Of a stretch of 64,000 bases of DNA, positions 16,135 through 27,100 are shown piece after piece (within the stretch, counting starts at the first letter, position 1; every line of letters starts with the position of its first letter). The stretch spans positions 40,878 through 104,877 of the IMG/VR virus record IMGVR_UViG_3300021963_000055. One strand, given 5' to 3'. The position numbers and the translations under genes are program-made. Below the pieces are notes generated by a model. It saw only the letters and a program-made list of their open reading frames with translations, was not told where the DNA came from and made no database searches. The stretch comes from a virus.

Positions 16135-19100
16135 TTATACTGCAAGTGCAATAGCTCTAAAGTTTCTTATTTTTGGAATGTTTGTTTGATCATTACTGAT
16201 CATACAAATTTTAATTGAAAATTGTTTAAATTCTGAAACATTTTTTAGTTCAAAATCGAAAGCTTTATAATCTTTTGAATTTAATGATTTTGGATATGAT
16301 ACTGCAGGAATTTCAATATAACTCATTGAATCAAAAGATCCTAAATTTCCTTCACTATATATTTTTGCAAATACTTTAATATCAGAATACTCTCCATTTA
16401 GTCCTTGTTCTCTAATTGCATCCAATAAAACTTTAATAGAAGTTGATGTATTTTGTAAAGTAATTTTTTTGGTAATATAAGAAGAATAAATTCCAGATAA
16501 AGGAGTAAGTTCTTGTGTTATATCAATTTTATTATTAGCAATTTTTTTAATGATTCTATTTGAAACTGCAATCGCAGATGAACCATTAATATCTAATGCG
16601 GGACTGACATTATCTTTTTCTGTAGATAAATTTACATTTAATGTTAAAGATGCAGAATTTTCAGAACCAAAATACTGATTTGAATTAGTTGGAGATGCAA
16701 CTAATCTAGAACTACTTAACTCATTGTATTGTCTATTTTGTACTGACTGCTCAGAAATTCTTACAAATGAAGTTTCCGCTTGATAAGGACTGTTTGCACT
16801 AACGCTTTCAAGTCCAAAAGAGACATTTGTAAATGGAATTGATAAAATATTTAAATTTGGATATAATTCTTCATACTGTATATTTCGTGAAGCTTTAATA
16901 TAAATGCCTCCAGAAATTACATTAGAATTAGCATTCACTCCAGAACTAATTTTATATCTATCTAAATCAATAATTTGCGTAATTTTATGAATTTTATTAA
17001 TTTGATTTAATGGAACTCCATTGATAGAATAGCAATACAATACACTCCCTGCTGCATGTGTCGTTGCAGTTGTTCCAAACTGACCTCTTCCATCAGGAGG
17101 TATGGACAACGTAGTTCCAGATATAGCAGTATATTTTATAATTTCATTATTTACTAAAATATATCCAGGGTTAGTTGCTGAAACAGGTGTCTCTGCTATA
17201 GTACTCCAAGTAGTATCGGAAGTATTTCCTACATTTATAGCTCCACTTTGAGTCGCTGTTGTAATTGAAGTATTTAAAGATGTTACTAAAGCTTCTGAAA
17301 CTACAGAAGAAATTTTGACATAATTTTGAATACTATTCATTCCATGATTTGGATGATAGACTTCAATTGATCCTGAAGATTGAGTGAATTTTAATGCATT
17401 AGCAGGAAGAGTTACATCTGTCACTGGACCATTTATTAGTTTACAATTATATGTCGTTTCAGTAACAAATTTGGCTCTATTGAGTGTAAATTTAAGATCT
17501 TCAAATTGATCTGGAGTCCATACAGACATATTCTGAGATTTATAAAGAGAACCAGAATATGGTTGCTTGTCAATAATAAATCCTCCCAATACATCAGTTT
17601 CAGAAAGTCTTGAAATCCAAACTTTATAATTCTTGGAAGCACTTCTAACAATAAATGCGTATTCTGTATTCTGATTTAAATAAATTGGACATGGGAAGGT
17701 GAATCTAGTAGCAACAGAGCCATTGTTTGATACATTTACATTTGCAGATTGAACAGTAGCAATACTATTTGGAACTACTGTATTTGTTAAAGTGCCATTT
17801 TCCATGGTTCTAACTTCAACAGATACTGGAAGTATAGAATCTTTGGTCTGGAAATACAAATCAATAGATGTAGCAAAGATTCCACCTTCAATATCAACCA
17901 AGAATGATTGTGCTAAAGGATCTCTTCCTGCTGGAGCTGGTGGTGGAGGTGGTGGGAATGGAATAAATACCGTTCTTGTTCCAATACCTGCGGTAGAAGA
18001 AATTTGTGCAGTAGTAAGTGAAACTACGTTACTAGTGAGAGATACGTTTGTACCTAGTGTATTGTAAGTTGTTTGAGCACTTGAATCAGAAATTCCGTAA
18101 ATAGAAGTTCCTGTAATTTGATCACATAGTTTAAATACAGTTTCTCCAGTTTGATATGTATTTGGTGGAATAACTAAAAATGCTTCAACTGTTCCATTTA
18201 CATCTGACTTTACTCTAGGTCCAGTGAATTGAACAGTTCCAGTAGCTCCAGATGCCAATCCTCTAATCTGAATTGTATCAATAAGTGCAGTTGGATTGAT
18301 TTCTGTACCATCTCTTGTAGTAATGTTATCAATTTTTAGGAAAGTTGTTGTTGATGTGTAACTTCCTAGGGGAGATGTTACTACTATTCCTCTTACTGGA
18401 TTTGTAGCATTTGTTGCAGGAGAGAAAATCTCTACAGTTTCGCCATTGACAAAAGCAACACCATTTCTATTAGTCATCCCAGTTATTTGTTTGGGGAAGA
18501 TCATAGAATTATTTAATCTATCATCAACAAAGAAATGGAATAGTGTATCTGGCTTTAGCTTTGTTGATGTAAGCTCAACAATTCTAGATCTAATAAATCT
18601 TTCTGCAGAGATATTATTGATACTATCTCCAACTTGAATATCTTGTGTTACTGGTGTAAATGTATTATTTCCACCTGGAGTGTTTTGAACACTTAAAGTT
18701 CCTCCTCCAACTACAAGACGTGGAACAATGTTTCTATTCCAGTCATTCCATTGATCTGCAAGAGCAGAAGTTCTATCGAATAGTGCTCTTAGGGGCTGAG
18801 ATAAATCAATTCGTTGGACTTCTCTTGCAGTTCTTACTGTATCGAACCAAACATCCTTTTCTGGTTCTAGTTGAATGTCGCCATACCATTGAATAACTTC
18901 AAATGGCTGAAGATTTTCAACTCTGCTTGCATAACTTTGAACAACAAATGGAGTCTCCGTATATGGGAGAGTAACTAAGCTACCAGTCTGCTTTGCTGTA
19001 AATCCAGAAGTTGCTGGTTTTAACTGAATATTAGTAACATATGGATATGGTCTTAGTATAGCTTTTTCAGTGTCAATACATGCAGTATATGAAGTATTAT

Positions 19101-22100
19101 TTAAATCGGCTAAATCTGTAGTTTTAAAATTATCTGCAACAAATCCAGTTTTAAATCTATTATTGCCATCTTCATCAACAATTGTTAAACTGTTAGTGCC
19201 AATTTCCAAAAGATTTAATGAAGTTAACTCTTCTACTGTTTCTAGACGTTTATCAATTAATCCAATATCTTTCATTGTATAACGTCTTGATTTAATGATT
19301 TCTAATGTAGAATCATTTACTGATTTCATATATGGAGGTATTGTTAAAGTGCCAATATGTAAAGTATTTGGCACATCTTCAGGTTCTTTAGGAATTAAAG
19401 AATCTGAACCTTTTGCAATGATTATATTTCCATTTTCATCAAGAAAAATTTTATCAATTCTTCCAAGATAATAATCATAATCTAAACTAATTATTTCTCC
19501 AGGAAATGCAAACGATGGAATTACTCTGTATAAAGATAATACATCAAATGCAGAAGCAGATTCTTGATATGGAGTGATTAAAGAACCTCCAGAACCAGGG
19601 GAAGGAACAGTTTCAAATCTAAAATCTACTATATTACTATATGGAGTTCCATCATAACATAGTGGAATTTCTGAATATTCAATTTGTGAAGTATCATATG
19701 AATTTGTAGAATAAAAATCATTACTAGTATTATTATGAATAAAATAATCAAATACAACTATAAATTTATTTTGTGGAGTTGGGCTACTTGAACGTCTAAC
19801 TAATTTGGAAATATTATAAAACTCAGGTCCATCATTTTTATTTAATATAAAATCATTTGTAATATCTTTATAATTTCCATTTGTAACAGAAGTAATAAAT
19901 TTGCCAACTACTGGAGAAATGGATGTTATATCTACTGATAAAGTTAAATTAGTTCCATTTTGAAATTTATTATCTGAAAGATATACAATATAGAGAGTAT
20001 TTCCACTAATTGAAATAATTTTTGCTCTAATATTTTGGTATGATATAATATCTCCAGCTACTAATCCAGTGGAATCATTGATATTAATTTTATCAAATAA
20101 GTCTTGATTTGATGCTTGCGAATTTAGTGCTTGTCTAATAGCATGAATTTTATATACATCTGGAAATTTTAAAGATATTTCATTATCTACAAATCTAGTT
20201 CCATATATTGTGTTTGTACTAGTTTTTAATTTATCAACTAGCAAAAAGTTAAATTTACTTGCAGATTTTGTTTTTAATGAAGGGTTATTAGATCTAACTT
20301 TATAAGTAATATTTACATTAGTATTACTCAATGAATCGCTAACAAAAATATTTACAGATGATGGAGATATTGAAGAAGCAGAAAATTCAACAATTCCAGA
20401 ACTATTTGTGATTATAATATCATTGGGAGATATAGTAAAATTAGAAGTTGTGGAAATAGTAAATCCAGCATTTGAAACTAGTTTCGTTTCTGTTATGGCT
20501 TTATAATATGATAGATCTGAAGTTGTTTTGACAGAATTATTTGAAATTCTTGAGAAAAAATTTGTCCCTGAAGTTTTAACTTTAGGAATTAATTTTTTTA
20601 CATTATAATAAACTCCATCAGCTACAGTTTCAGTAATAGTTATTTCACTATCAGTAACATTAGTTACTGTAGCAACAGAAGTTCCAATCAATAGTTTCAT
20701 AGGAACTTGAATTTCGGATGAAAATCTTGATCCGATTCCAGATAAAGTATTTCCAATAACTTTAAATGAAGTTCCAGAAATTGATACTTGTTCTAATTTT
20801 ACGCTTGAACTAAATCCAGGTGCGCTTAAATTTGTAATATTTTCAATATTATTTGCAATTACTGTGGATATAGTGTATGTTGAATTATTTTTGCTATTTG
20901 TAAATGTAGATCCTGGTAAAAGTGTTCCTGCAACTTGTCTTAATGTAAGGGTAGAACCATTAATTGAATCTATTACTGCACTTGCACCATTATTTGTAAA
21001 AATAAAATCTCCTATAGCTAATGCGGGAGAATTTTCAGATGTTGTAACAACAGTAAACATCGAAATATCTGCCAAATATAATTTTCCACCTACTATTAAT
21101 GATAATGCTACTGCTTTACCAATCGAAGTTTCTACACCGCTTGCAATTTTTTTTAGTGTTACTAAATTTCCTGGTAACACTGATCCCTGTATTGTTGTCG
21201 TATCTAATTCAATATAATTGCCAAATGCAGAAATTAATCCTTGATTATTAATTGCTAAAGATTTTCTTGGTTTTTCTATCGTTACATATTTTTTATCTGT
21301 GTTATTAATTTCAAATCCTTTTACATATGCTTTTATGGGAGAAAGTTCCATAGTATAATAATTTCTTCCATCAATAGATTTCCCATCTGTAATACTTGGA
21401 GTTCTATTTAATACTACTGTTCCATCTAGTAAAGTATCGTTATAAGAATATACACCATTATTTTCACCATCATTATAAGTTTCTCGTAAATTTAAGTTAA
21501 AATCTGTTACAGTATAATTTCCAGATTCATCAAAAGTTCTTCTGGCTAAGTTTTTTTCAAGTTGATTATATACAGAATTTTCTACTAATTTAGCTACTTT
21601 TCCTTCTTCTAGTCTGAGAAGTTCAATAAATGTAGAATCTGTAGGGAGATCAATATCTTGTTTAGATAAGATAGCTTCAATTTTTAATCTATCTGCTCCT
21701 GGTGCTGCAAAATTAGGAGAACCAATTGCATTATCATATAAAGAATTATCTTCGTCTGTAGTTACAACACTTTCTAATATAGATAATCCAATTTTATATG
21801 ATGAAAAATTGTTATATTGATCTAAAATAATACTTTGTTCTGGAACTTCTACAAAAAATCCACGAATAAAATATACTCCAGCTGTAATATATGCGGCACT
21901 TCCGACAAATGATGTTGCATTTTGTGTTGCAGTTACAGCTACGGGATTGTTATTTTCATCTTGTAATATTTCTCCATTTGTAAATTTTGTTAATTGAACG
22001 CCATTTACAACATTTCCAGAAGCAACATATTTTACATATAATGTTGCTGTAGATTTATCAGATTGTGTGGCACTAATGCTATTTAAAACTTTAGCTTTAA

Positions 22101-22416
22101 CTCCTGAAGTTTGACCCACTAAAGTTTTTTCTGTCAGATTAGTTCTAATGCTTTCAAATGATATTCCTCCAATTGATGGCTGAACTAAAACAGCCTGATA
22201 TTGAAGGTCATACCCAACTTGTCCTGGAATTACTACAGAACCGTGTTTAAATATGTGCTTACCAAATTTTTCAATTTGTCCCTGAAGGATTGATTGTAGA
22301 GTAGTTAATTCTCTAGCTTGAATAGGATAATTTGGTTTAAATAGTACCCTATAAAAATTTTTAGATGAATCAAAATCGTCAAAATATGGCTGCAAATTAA
22401 GATTAGTATCTTGCAT
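16135..22416 (-). CDS. Large baseplate/tail-fibre-associated virion protein (DUF4815-like)
   Basis: 2093 residues. The N-terminus 'YFDDFDSSKNFYRVLFKPNYPIQARELTTLQ' is the DUF4815-type signature of large cyanophage structural proteins. About residue 1490 there is a poly-proline hinge ('FPPPPPPAPAG') followed by 'DPLAQSFLVDIEGGIFATSIDLYF' and a jelly-roll-like region, suggesting an N-terminal baseplate-attached part and a distal part. A module 'ILVNNEIIKYTAISG' near 1740 resembles segments in the 3319- and 1098-residue proteins. It lies between gp8-like and gp13-side genes. Probably a baseplate wedge/fibre connector; the precise T4 equivalent (gp10-like) is uncertain. A late-type AAATAAATAA box lies about 35-45 nt upstream. 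Confidence 0.88.
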   Translation of the reverse strand: MQDTNLNLQPYFDDFDSSKNFYRVLFKPNYPIQARELTTLQSILQGQIEKFGKHIFKHGSVVIPGQVGYDLQYQAVLVQPSIGGISFESIRTNLTEKTLVGQTSGVKAKVLNSISATQSDKSTATLYVKYVASGNVVNGVQLTKFTNGEILQDENNNPVAVTATQNATSFVGSAAYITAGVYFIRGFFVEVPEQSIILDQYNNFSSYKIGLSILESVVTTDEDNSLYDNAIGSPNFAAPGADRLKIEAILSKQDIDLPTDSTFIELLRLEEGKVAKLVENSVYNQLEKNLARRTFDESGNYTVTDFNLNLRETYNDGENNGVYSYNDTLLDGTVVLNRTPSITDGKSIDGRNYYTMELSPIKAYVKGFEINNTDKKYVTIEKPRKSLAINNQGLISAFGNYIELDTTTIQGSVLPGNLVTLKKIASGVETSIGKAVALSLIVGGKLYLADISMFTVVTTSENSPALAIGDFIFTNNGASAVIDSINGSTLTLRQVAGTLLPGSTFTNSKNNSTYTISTVIANNIENITNLSAPGFSSSVKLEQVSISGTSFKVIGNTLSGIGSRFSSEIQVPMKLLIGTSVATVTNVTDSEITITETVADGVYYNVKKLIPKVKTSGTNFFSRISNNSVKTTSDLSYYKAITETKLVSNAGFTISTTSNFTISPNDIIITNSSGIVEFSASSISPSSVNIFVSDSLSNTNVNITYKVRSNNPSLKTKSASKFNFLLVDKLKTSTNTIYGTRFVDNEISLKFPDVYKIHAIRQALNSQASNQDLFDKININDSTGLVAGDIISYQNIRAKIISISGNTLYIVYLSDNKFQNGTNLTLSVDITSISPVVGKFITSVTNGNYKDITNDFILNKNDGPEFYNISKLVRRSSSPTPQNKFIVVFDYFIHNNTSNDFYSTNSYDTSQIEYSEIPLCYDGTPYSNIVDFRFETVPSPGSGGSLITPYQESASAFDVLSLYRVIPSFAFPGEIISLDYDYYLGRIDKIFLDENGNIIIAKGSDSLIPKEPEDVPNTLHIGTLTIPPYMKSVNDSTLEIIKSRRYTMKDIGLIDKRLETVEELTSLNLLEIGTNSLTIVDEDGNNRFKTGFVADNFKTTDLADLNNTSYTACIDTEKAILRPYPYVTNIQLKPATSGFTAKQTGSLVTLPYTETPFVVQSYASRVENLQPFEVIQWYGDIQLEPEKDVWFDTVRTAREVQRIDLSQPLRALFDRTSALADQWNDWNRNIVPRLVVGGGTLSVQNTPGGNNTFTPVTQDIQVGDSINNISAERFIRSRIVELTSTKLKPDTLFHFFVDDRLNNSMIFPKQITGMTNRNGVAFVNGETVEIFSPATNATNPVRGIVVTSPLGSYTSTTTFLKIDNITTRDGTEINPTALIDTIQIRGLASGATGTVQFTGPRVKSDVNGTVEAFLVIPPNTYQTGETVFKLCDQITGTSIYGISDSSAQTTYNTLGTNVSLTSNVVSLTTAQISSTAGIGTRTVFIPFPPPPPPAPAGRDPLAQSFLVDIEGGIFATSIDLYFQTKDSILPVSVEVRTMENGTLTNTVVPNSIATVQSANVNVSNNGSVATRFTFPCPIYLNQNTEYAFIVRSASKNYKVWISRLSETDVLGGFIIDKQPYSGSLYKSQNMSVWTPDQFEDLKFTLNRAKFVTETTYNCKLINGPVTDVTLPANALKFTQSSGSIEVYHPNHGMNSIQNYVKISSVVSEALVTSLNTSITTATQSGAINVGNTSDTTWSTIAETPVSATNPGYILVNNEIIKYTAISGTTLSIPPDGRGQFGTTATTHAAGSVLYCYSINGVPLNQINKIHKITQIIDLDRYKISSGVNANSNVISGGIYIKASRNIQYEELYPNLNILSIPFTNVSFGLESVSANSPYQAETSFVRISEQSVQNRQYNELSSSRLVASPTNSNQYFGSENSASLTLNVNLSTEKDNVSPALDINGSSAIAVSNRIIKKIANNKIDITQELTPLSGIYSSYITKKITLQNTSTSIKVLLDAIREQGLNGEYSDIKVFAKIYSEGNLGSFDSMSYIEIPAVSYPKSLNSKDYKAFDFELKNVSEFKQFSIKICMISNDQTNIPKIRNFRAIALAV

Positions 22417-22461
22417 TTAGTTAAACCTTCAAGAATTTATGGTCGTTTTTTATTATTTATT

Positions 22462-24072
22462 TTAGAATTCTACTACTAATTTAATATCTTCAATTTGATC
22501 ATTAGATCTGAAAACTGGTTTTCTATTTTCAATGTAAATAATTTTACCACTATATTTTTTAATTTCTCCGTTAGAATACCCGTTTACAAAGGTAGTTCCT
22601 GAAAGAACTGTCCCCACTGGAGTGCTATATGAAGTATCTGGCATTGCAGTAACATTACCTTGAGAAATTGCAAAATTACCAGAAAAATTAATAAATTTAT
22701 CTTTATTTGCTCCTTCTTGAGTTTTATTGATATGCTCATTTTGATAATATTTTAAAATTTTATTCACTGAATCCCAATGAATAATTCTTCCTTTTGCACC
22801 AGTAGTTGGCTGAGTGATAATTTCTCCGTTTGTAAAATCATCAATCATTGTGGATGGAAATTTAATTGCTTTGCATACTGAAGCAGTAGGAGCAGTATAA
22901 TCTAAATTTCCTATAGTTTGGGGATCTTCAATAAGCCCAAATCTTCTAAATTGCATGTTGATTGGAATATCTCCATTTCCATCAAGAAAATCAAGACTTT
23001 TATTAATCATTACTCTATACCCTCCTAATTCGTAAATAGAATTTGATCCATGTCCGCCAGGAGGAGAAATAATAATTTCAAGTTTTGCAGTTGTTCCAAG
23101 ACTAGTCACTGCACCAGATTGGGAATTTGCATCTGAAATACTAGAATAACATTTAGTTAAATCTGCTACGCCATAGGTATATCCAGTGCCAAGATAATTG
23201 TTTACTACTTCTACTGCAGTGATCTTTGAAGAAGATACTGTAATACCTAAAATTGCTTTTGTAGACCCATCTCCAATTACTGGAGTGTACCAAGTTCCAT
23301 TTGTGAGGCCAGAACCTCTATTAACAATTAAAACTTGATGAATAGCACCATCTACTGCTGCATTTTTAACAGATGAATCTAACCTAACTGGAATAAAATC
23401 AGACGAAACAAATTTGATATAATCAGAAATTGAAATAGTATACATGTACTTCCATTTATACCCATCAGAAGTACTAAAAATACCAGTGCTTGTTCCAGTT
23501 GGCTCTATAGTTGAAACTTTACCATTTTGATTTACATCTGGATCTTGGCCATTGTATATGCATTTATATACTTGAAAATCTTTGTTCATGACATAAAATT
23601 GAGTATCATATAGTTTTGATTGGCCAGTAGAAGATATTTTTGGTTGGCCATTAACTATAGTTCCGTAATCATGTTTGTACATATCATAAACTAGTCCAGA
23701 TTGCCAAACTCTTCTTCTAATAACTTCAGATACATCACTTCTAGTTACTCTTTTTATGGCAATCATATCATCATAAATTTCACTCATTTCATCAAATGAA
23801 TCTACTGGATTTGGAGGAGAAAAATCTGAAATAGTAGATACGCCAGCATATTTTTCTGGAACTGCGCCCACAGTAGGATCATTCCAATTATAAGAACGAC
23901 CAATAAAAAGATAAATCTTACTTCTATATGCTTGAGAAGCAGAAGATTCTGCAGGAGAAGCTACTTCGTCTTCAGATGCAGGTAAATAAGAACTATTATA
24001 TGGTTCTTCTAATGATTCAATAAATTGCTGTGAAGCAAAAATTCTAAAATTATCTGATACTAATGAAGGCAT
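22462..24072 (-). CDS. 8: Baseplate wedge protein gp8-like
   Basis: 536 residues; T4 gp8 is 334. The N-terminus has 'LVSDNFRIFASQQFIESL' and 'SKIYLFIGRSYNWND', then 'RRRVWQSGLVYDMYKHDYG' and 'QFYVMNKDFQVYKCIYNG', which are typical of gp8 in T4-like cyanophages. The central part (about residues 245-330) carries the glycine-rich module with 'RGSGLTNGTWY' and 'YLGTGYTYGVADL'. The C-terminus contains 'NGEIITQPTTGAKGRIIHWD', a small beta motif also present in gp14. It would sit in the outer baseplate wedge beside the gp7-like protein encoded next. Confidence 0.85.
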   Translation of the reverse strand: MPSLVSDNFRIFASQQFIESLEEPYNSSYLPASEDEVASPAESSASQAYRSKIYLFIGRSYNWNDPTVGAVPEKYAGVSTISDFSPPNPVDSFDEMSEIYDDMIAIKRVTRSDVSEVIRRRVWQSGLVYDMYKHDYGTIVNGQPKISSTGQSKLYDTQFYVMNKDFQVYKCIYNGQDPDVNQNGKVSTIEPTGTSTGIFSTSDGYKWKYMYTISISDYIKFVSSDFIPVRLDSSVKNAAVDGAIHQVLIVNRGSGLTNGTWYTPVIGDGSTKAILGITVSSSKITAVEVVNNYLGTGYTYGVADLTKCYSSISDANSQSGAVTSLGTTAKLEIIISPPGGHGSNSIYELGGYRVMINKSLDFLDGNGDIPINMQFRRFGLIEDPQTIGNLDYTAPTASVCKAIKFPSTMIDDFTNGEIITQPTTGAKGRIIHWDSVNKILKYYQNEHINKTQEGANKDKFINFSGNFAISQGNVTAMPDTSYSTPVGTVLSGTTFVNGYSNGEIKKYSGKIIYIENRKPVFRSNDQIEDIKLVVEF

Positions 24073-24113
24073 TATTCGCTGTCCTTTTAGTTAGTCTTTG
24101 TTATAATTATTTA

Positions 24114-27100
24114 TTATATAAATTTGTCATAATATACGATACTGTTTTGAATATGTGTAGTGGGTGATTGAGATCTAGTGCAACCAACTAATTGATTTGA
24201 TAAAATATAAGTGTATTCTATAATCTCTCTGTCAATAATTGCTCTAAACGTGTCATATCCCTCTCCAGAATTTCTAACAATTACTGAAGTTACTCGTCCC
24301 ATACTATCTAGAATAACCTCTGGAACACAACCACTTCCACCTCCACCAATAACAATTACTTCTACATCTCTATCATCATACCCAATTCCCTGTGTAAGTA
24401 CATCAATTTTTTTAATTCTTCCATTGCTAATAAATGGTCTAAATGTCGCTCCAGATCCAGTAGAAGATTTAATTTCAACTCTAATTTCGCTCTGTTCAAA
24501 ATTTTGTGCGTTTGCTACTGGAATTATTTCTGATGTTGAATTAATTGTTGAAGTTAATTTTGTTCCTATTTTTATATTTGAAGTACTTAATGGCCTTTGT
24601 TTGTATGAATATGCATATGTAGTAGGAACTACAATTTGAGGTCCATATTGATTATATCCAGGATATTGAATTTGAACTGGAGTTTCTATGGTTCCACCTT
24701 TTATTGCGTTTATATTAGTTGTTATTTTTGCTCCAAATCCAGTTCCTAAAGTTCTCAATATAGTTGGATTTTTATATCCTTTACCTCCGTTTGATATTGA
24801 AATTGAAGTAACTTTGCCATTTGTTGTGGATGCAGATCCAATAAACCCAGATGGTTTTTCTCCAATATATGAAGTTGTTTTTAACAATGTTGGTGATAAA
24901 ATATCTGTAACAACTCTTGGATTAGATTCCCCATCAATATGTAATTCATCACCAACATTAATTTGATATGATCTACTATTCACATTTACATCCAACCTAG
25001 TTCCTCTAAAATCTAAAATTACTACTTTACTTCCAGCTGCAACTGTGTTTGTAAAAATAATTTTATCATTATTGATATAATAATCATAAAGTGGACTTTG
25101 AATATTGCCATCTTTGATAACTAAAATTTGATTTTCATGACTTCTTGGCCTTTCAATAATAGCATTTGGATAATAAGGTCCAAATTTTGCAGCAACACCA
25201 GAATTAGTCATTTGAACTGGGCCAGTTCTAGTCATTACAATTTGCTCTAAAATTGGCATTAATATTCCATTTCTAGTTAATGTCGAAACAGGAATTCCTG
25301 ATGACATTTCTAATATATTAGTCGCTGATGTGACTAATATAGTATTTAATTTATTAAATGAACCAACACACTTAACTGACACTATATCAGTAGAAATTAA
25401 TGGAGAATTAAATTCAATTTGACTCTTTATATCTCCTTGTAAAGTATAATCTACTCCAGCCTCTAAAAATTTTCCATTTTTAGTAACAATTAAACTAGAT
25501 TCTGATGCTACGGAATCCACACTTACCGTACCTGGAGGCATAAAATTATCTTCATTTAAGAAAAGATTAAATTTAGTATTTACTCCATTAAATGGAGTAT
25601 TAGTTTGATCTAGTAAGTGAAAAACTCCAGCAAATTTAATGCCAAAAATATATGCTGATGTATTTGGGGATGTAAGTGTAATTCTATATCCAGTATTGTA
25701 AGTATATTCATTTAATTCATTGAATTTCCAACTATTATTTGAGAATACAACTAAATTTTCTGTTGTACTGAGATTATCAATATCATATACTGTATTTGAA
25801 TTAGATACTGAAGTTAAATTTACAACCTGATTTCCATACATTCGGATCCTGAAAATTTCATCGGTAAATTGTGGGGGAGTTGCAAATTCTACAATTCCTC
25901 TGTTTGGAGATATTGTATATTGCACTCCAGGATATTGTATAACACCATTGACAGATATTAAAATGTCTGCATCCTGAATAATATCGGAACTAATTAAATT
26001 TTGTTCATTATAAAATAATCTAAATTTCTTTCTAGTTCCATTTGGACAATCATCTGGGTCATTTAAAAAATGTATTGAAGGATATTTAATTGCAAAAATA
26101 GAATCTATTTCAGTATTTGAAAGTAATGTTACTGTATTTCCTGAAATGGTAAAATTTTGTCCATAAAATTGAGGAACACCATTAATATGAAGAACTAAAT
26201 TTGCCCTTTCATTTGTTGAAATAGCAGTTCCGAGAGTTATGGAAGTTCCAGAAATATTTGTTATAGGTATTTCTGTAGTTCCATGTCTATATGCGATATA
26301 AATTTCATCATCTTGCGTTATATTTGTAGTAAACGTAATATAACCATTTCCAACTATAAAATCTTCTCCAGGATTTTGTGAAACTCCATTTCTTAAAACA
26401 AAAACATCAGAATTTGCTGGAGGATTAAAACTTCCATAATTTTTTTGCAATTTATATGTAGATTTTGAAAAATCATCATTTAAATAATCTACAATTATTG
26501 TATCAGTCGCAGAAGTTCCTACCTGGTAGATATGCACAGGTGATAGTGAATAATCACGAATATTAAATAATTCATGAGCATTAGTTAGTTCTATAATTGC
26601 AGAATTGCAATTATATGTGGAAGTTTTTTGAATAACTCCATTTACTAGTAAAATTAAATTTTCACTCGTTGCGGGCAGTAAAGTGTTTATAATAGTGTTA
26701 TTTTTAAGTAAATTATATTTATAATTTGCAATAGTAATTATATCGGATGAAGATATATTAGAAGTAAACGTAATATATCCAATACCATAATTATAATCAA
26801 CACCAGGAATTAATAATGTATCATTTTTATAAACAAAAATATTTCCACTTATTGTATTATCATAATATACATAATTTGATGATAATTTATAAGTATTTTT
26901 GCTATAATTGTCATTAATATAATCTAAAACATCAACATTATAAGAAGAAATCTGAAATACTTTAGAACGGTAATTTACATAATTAATTACATTATTCAAT
27001 CTTAATATATTTCCATTTATAGTATAATTCACTGATGGAACTAAAATTGAATCATTTATATCTAAAATTAAATCCTGAGCCCTTGGAAGATTTGTAGTTA

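Noticed and set aside
17936-17970. GGTGGTGGAGGT simple repeat
   Set aside because: It is the coding sequence for the poly-proline hinge of the 2093-residue protein.
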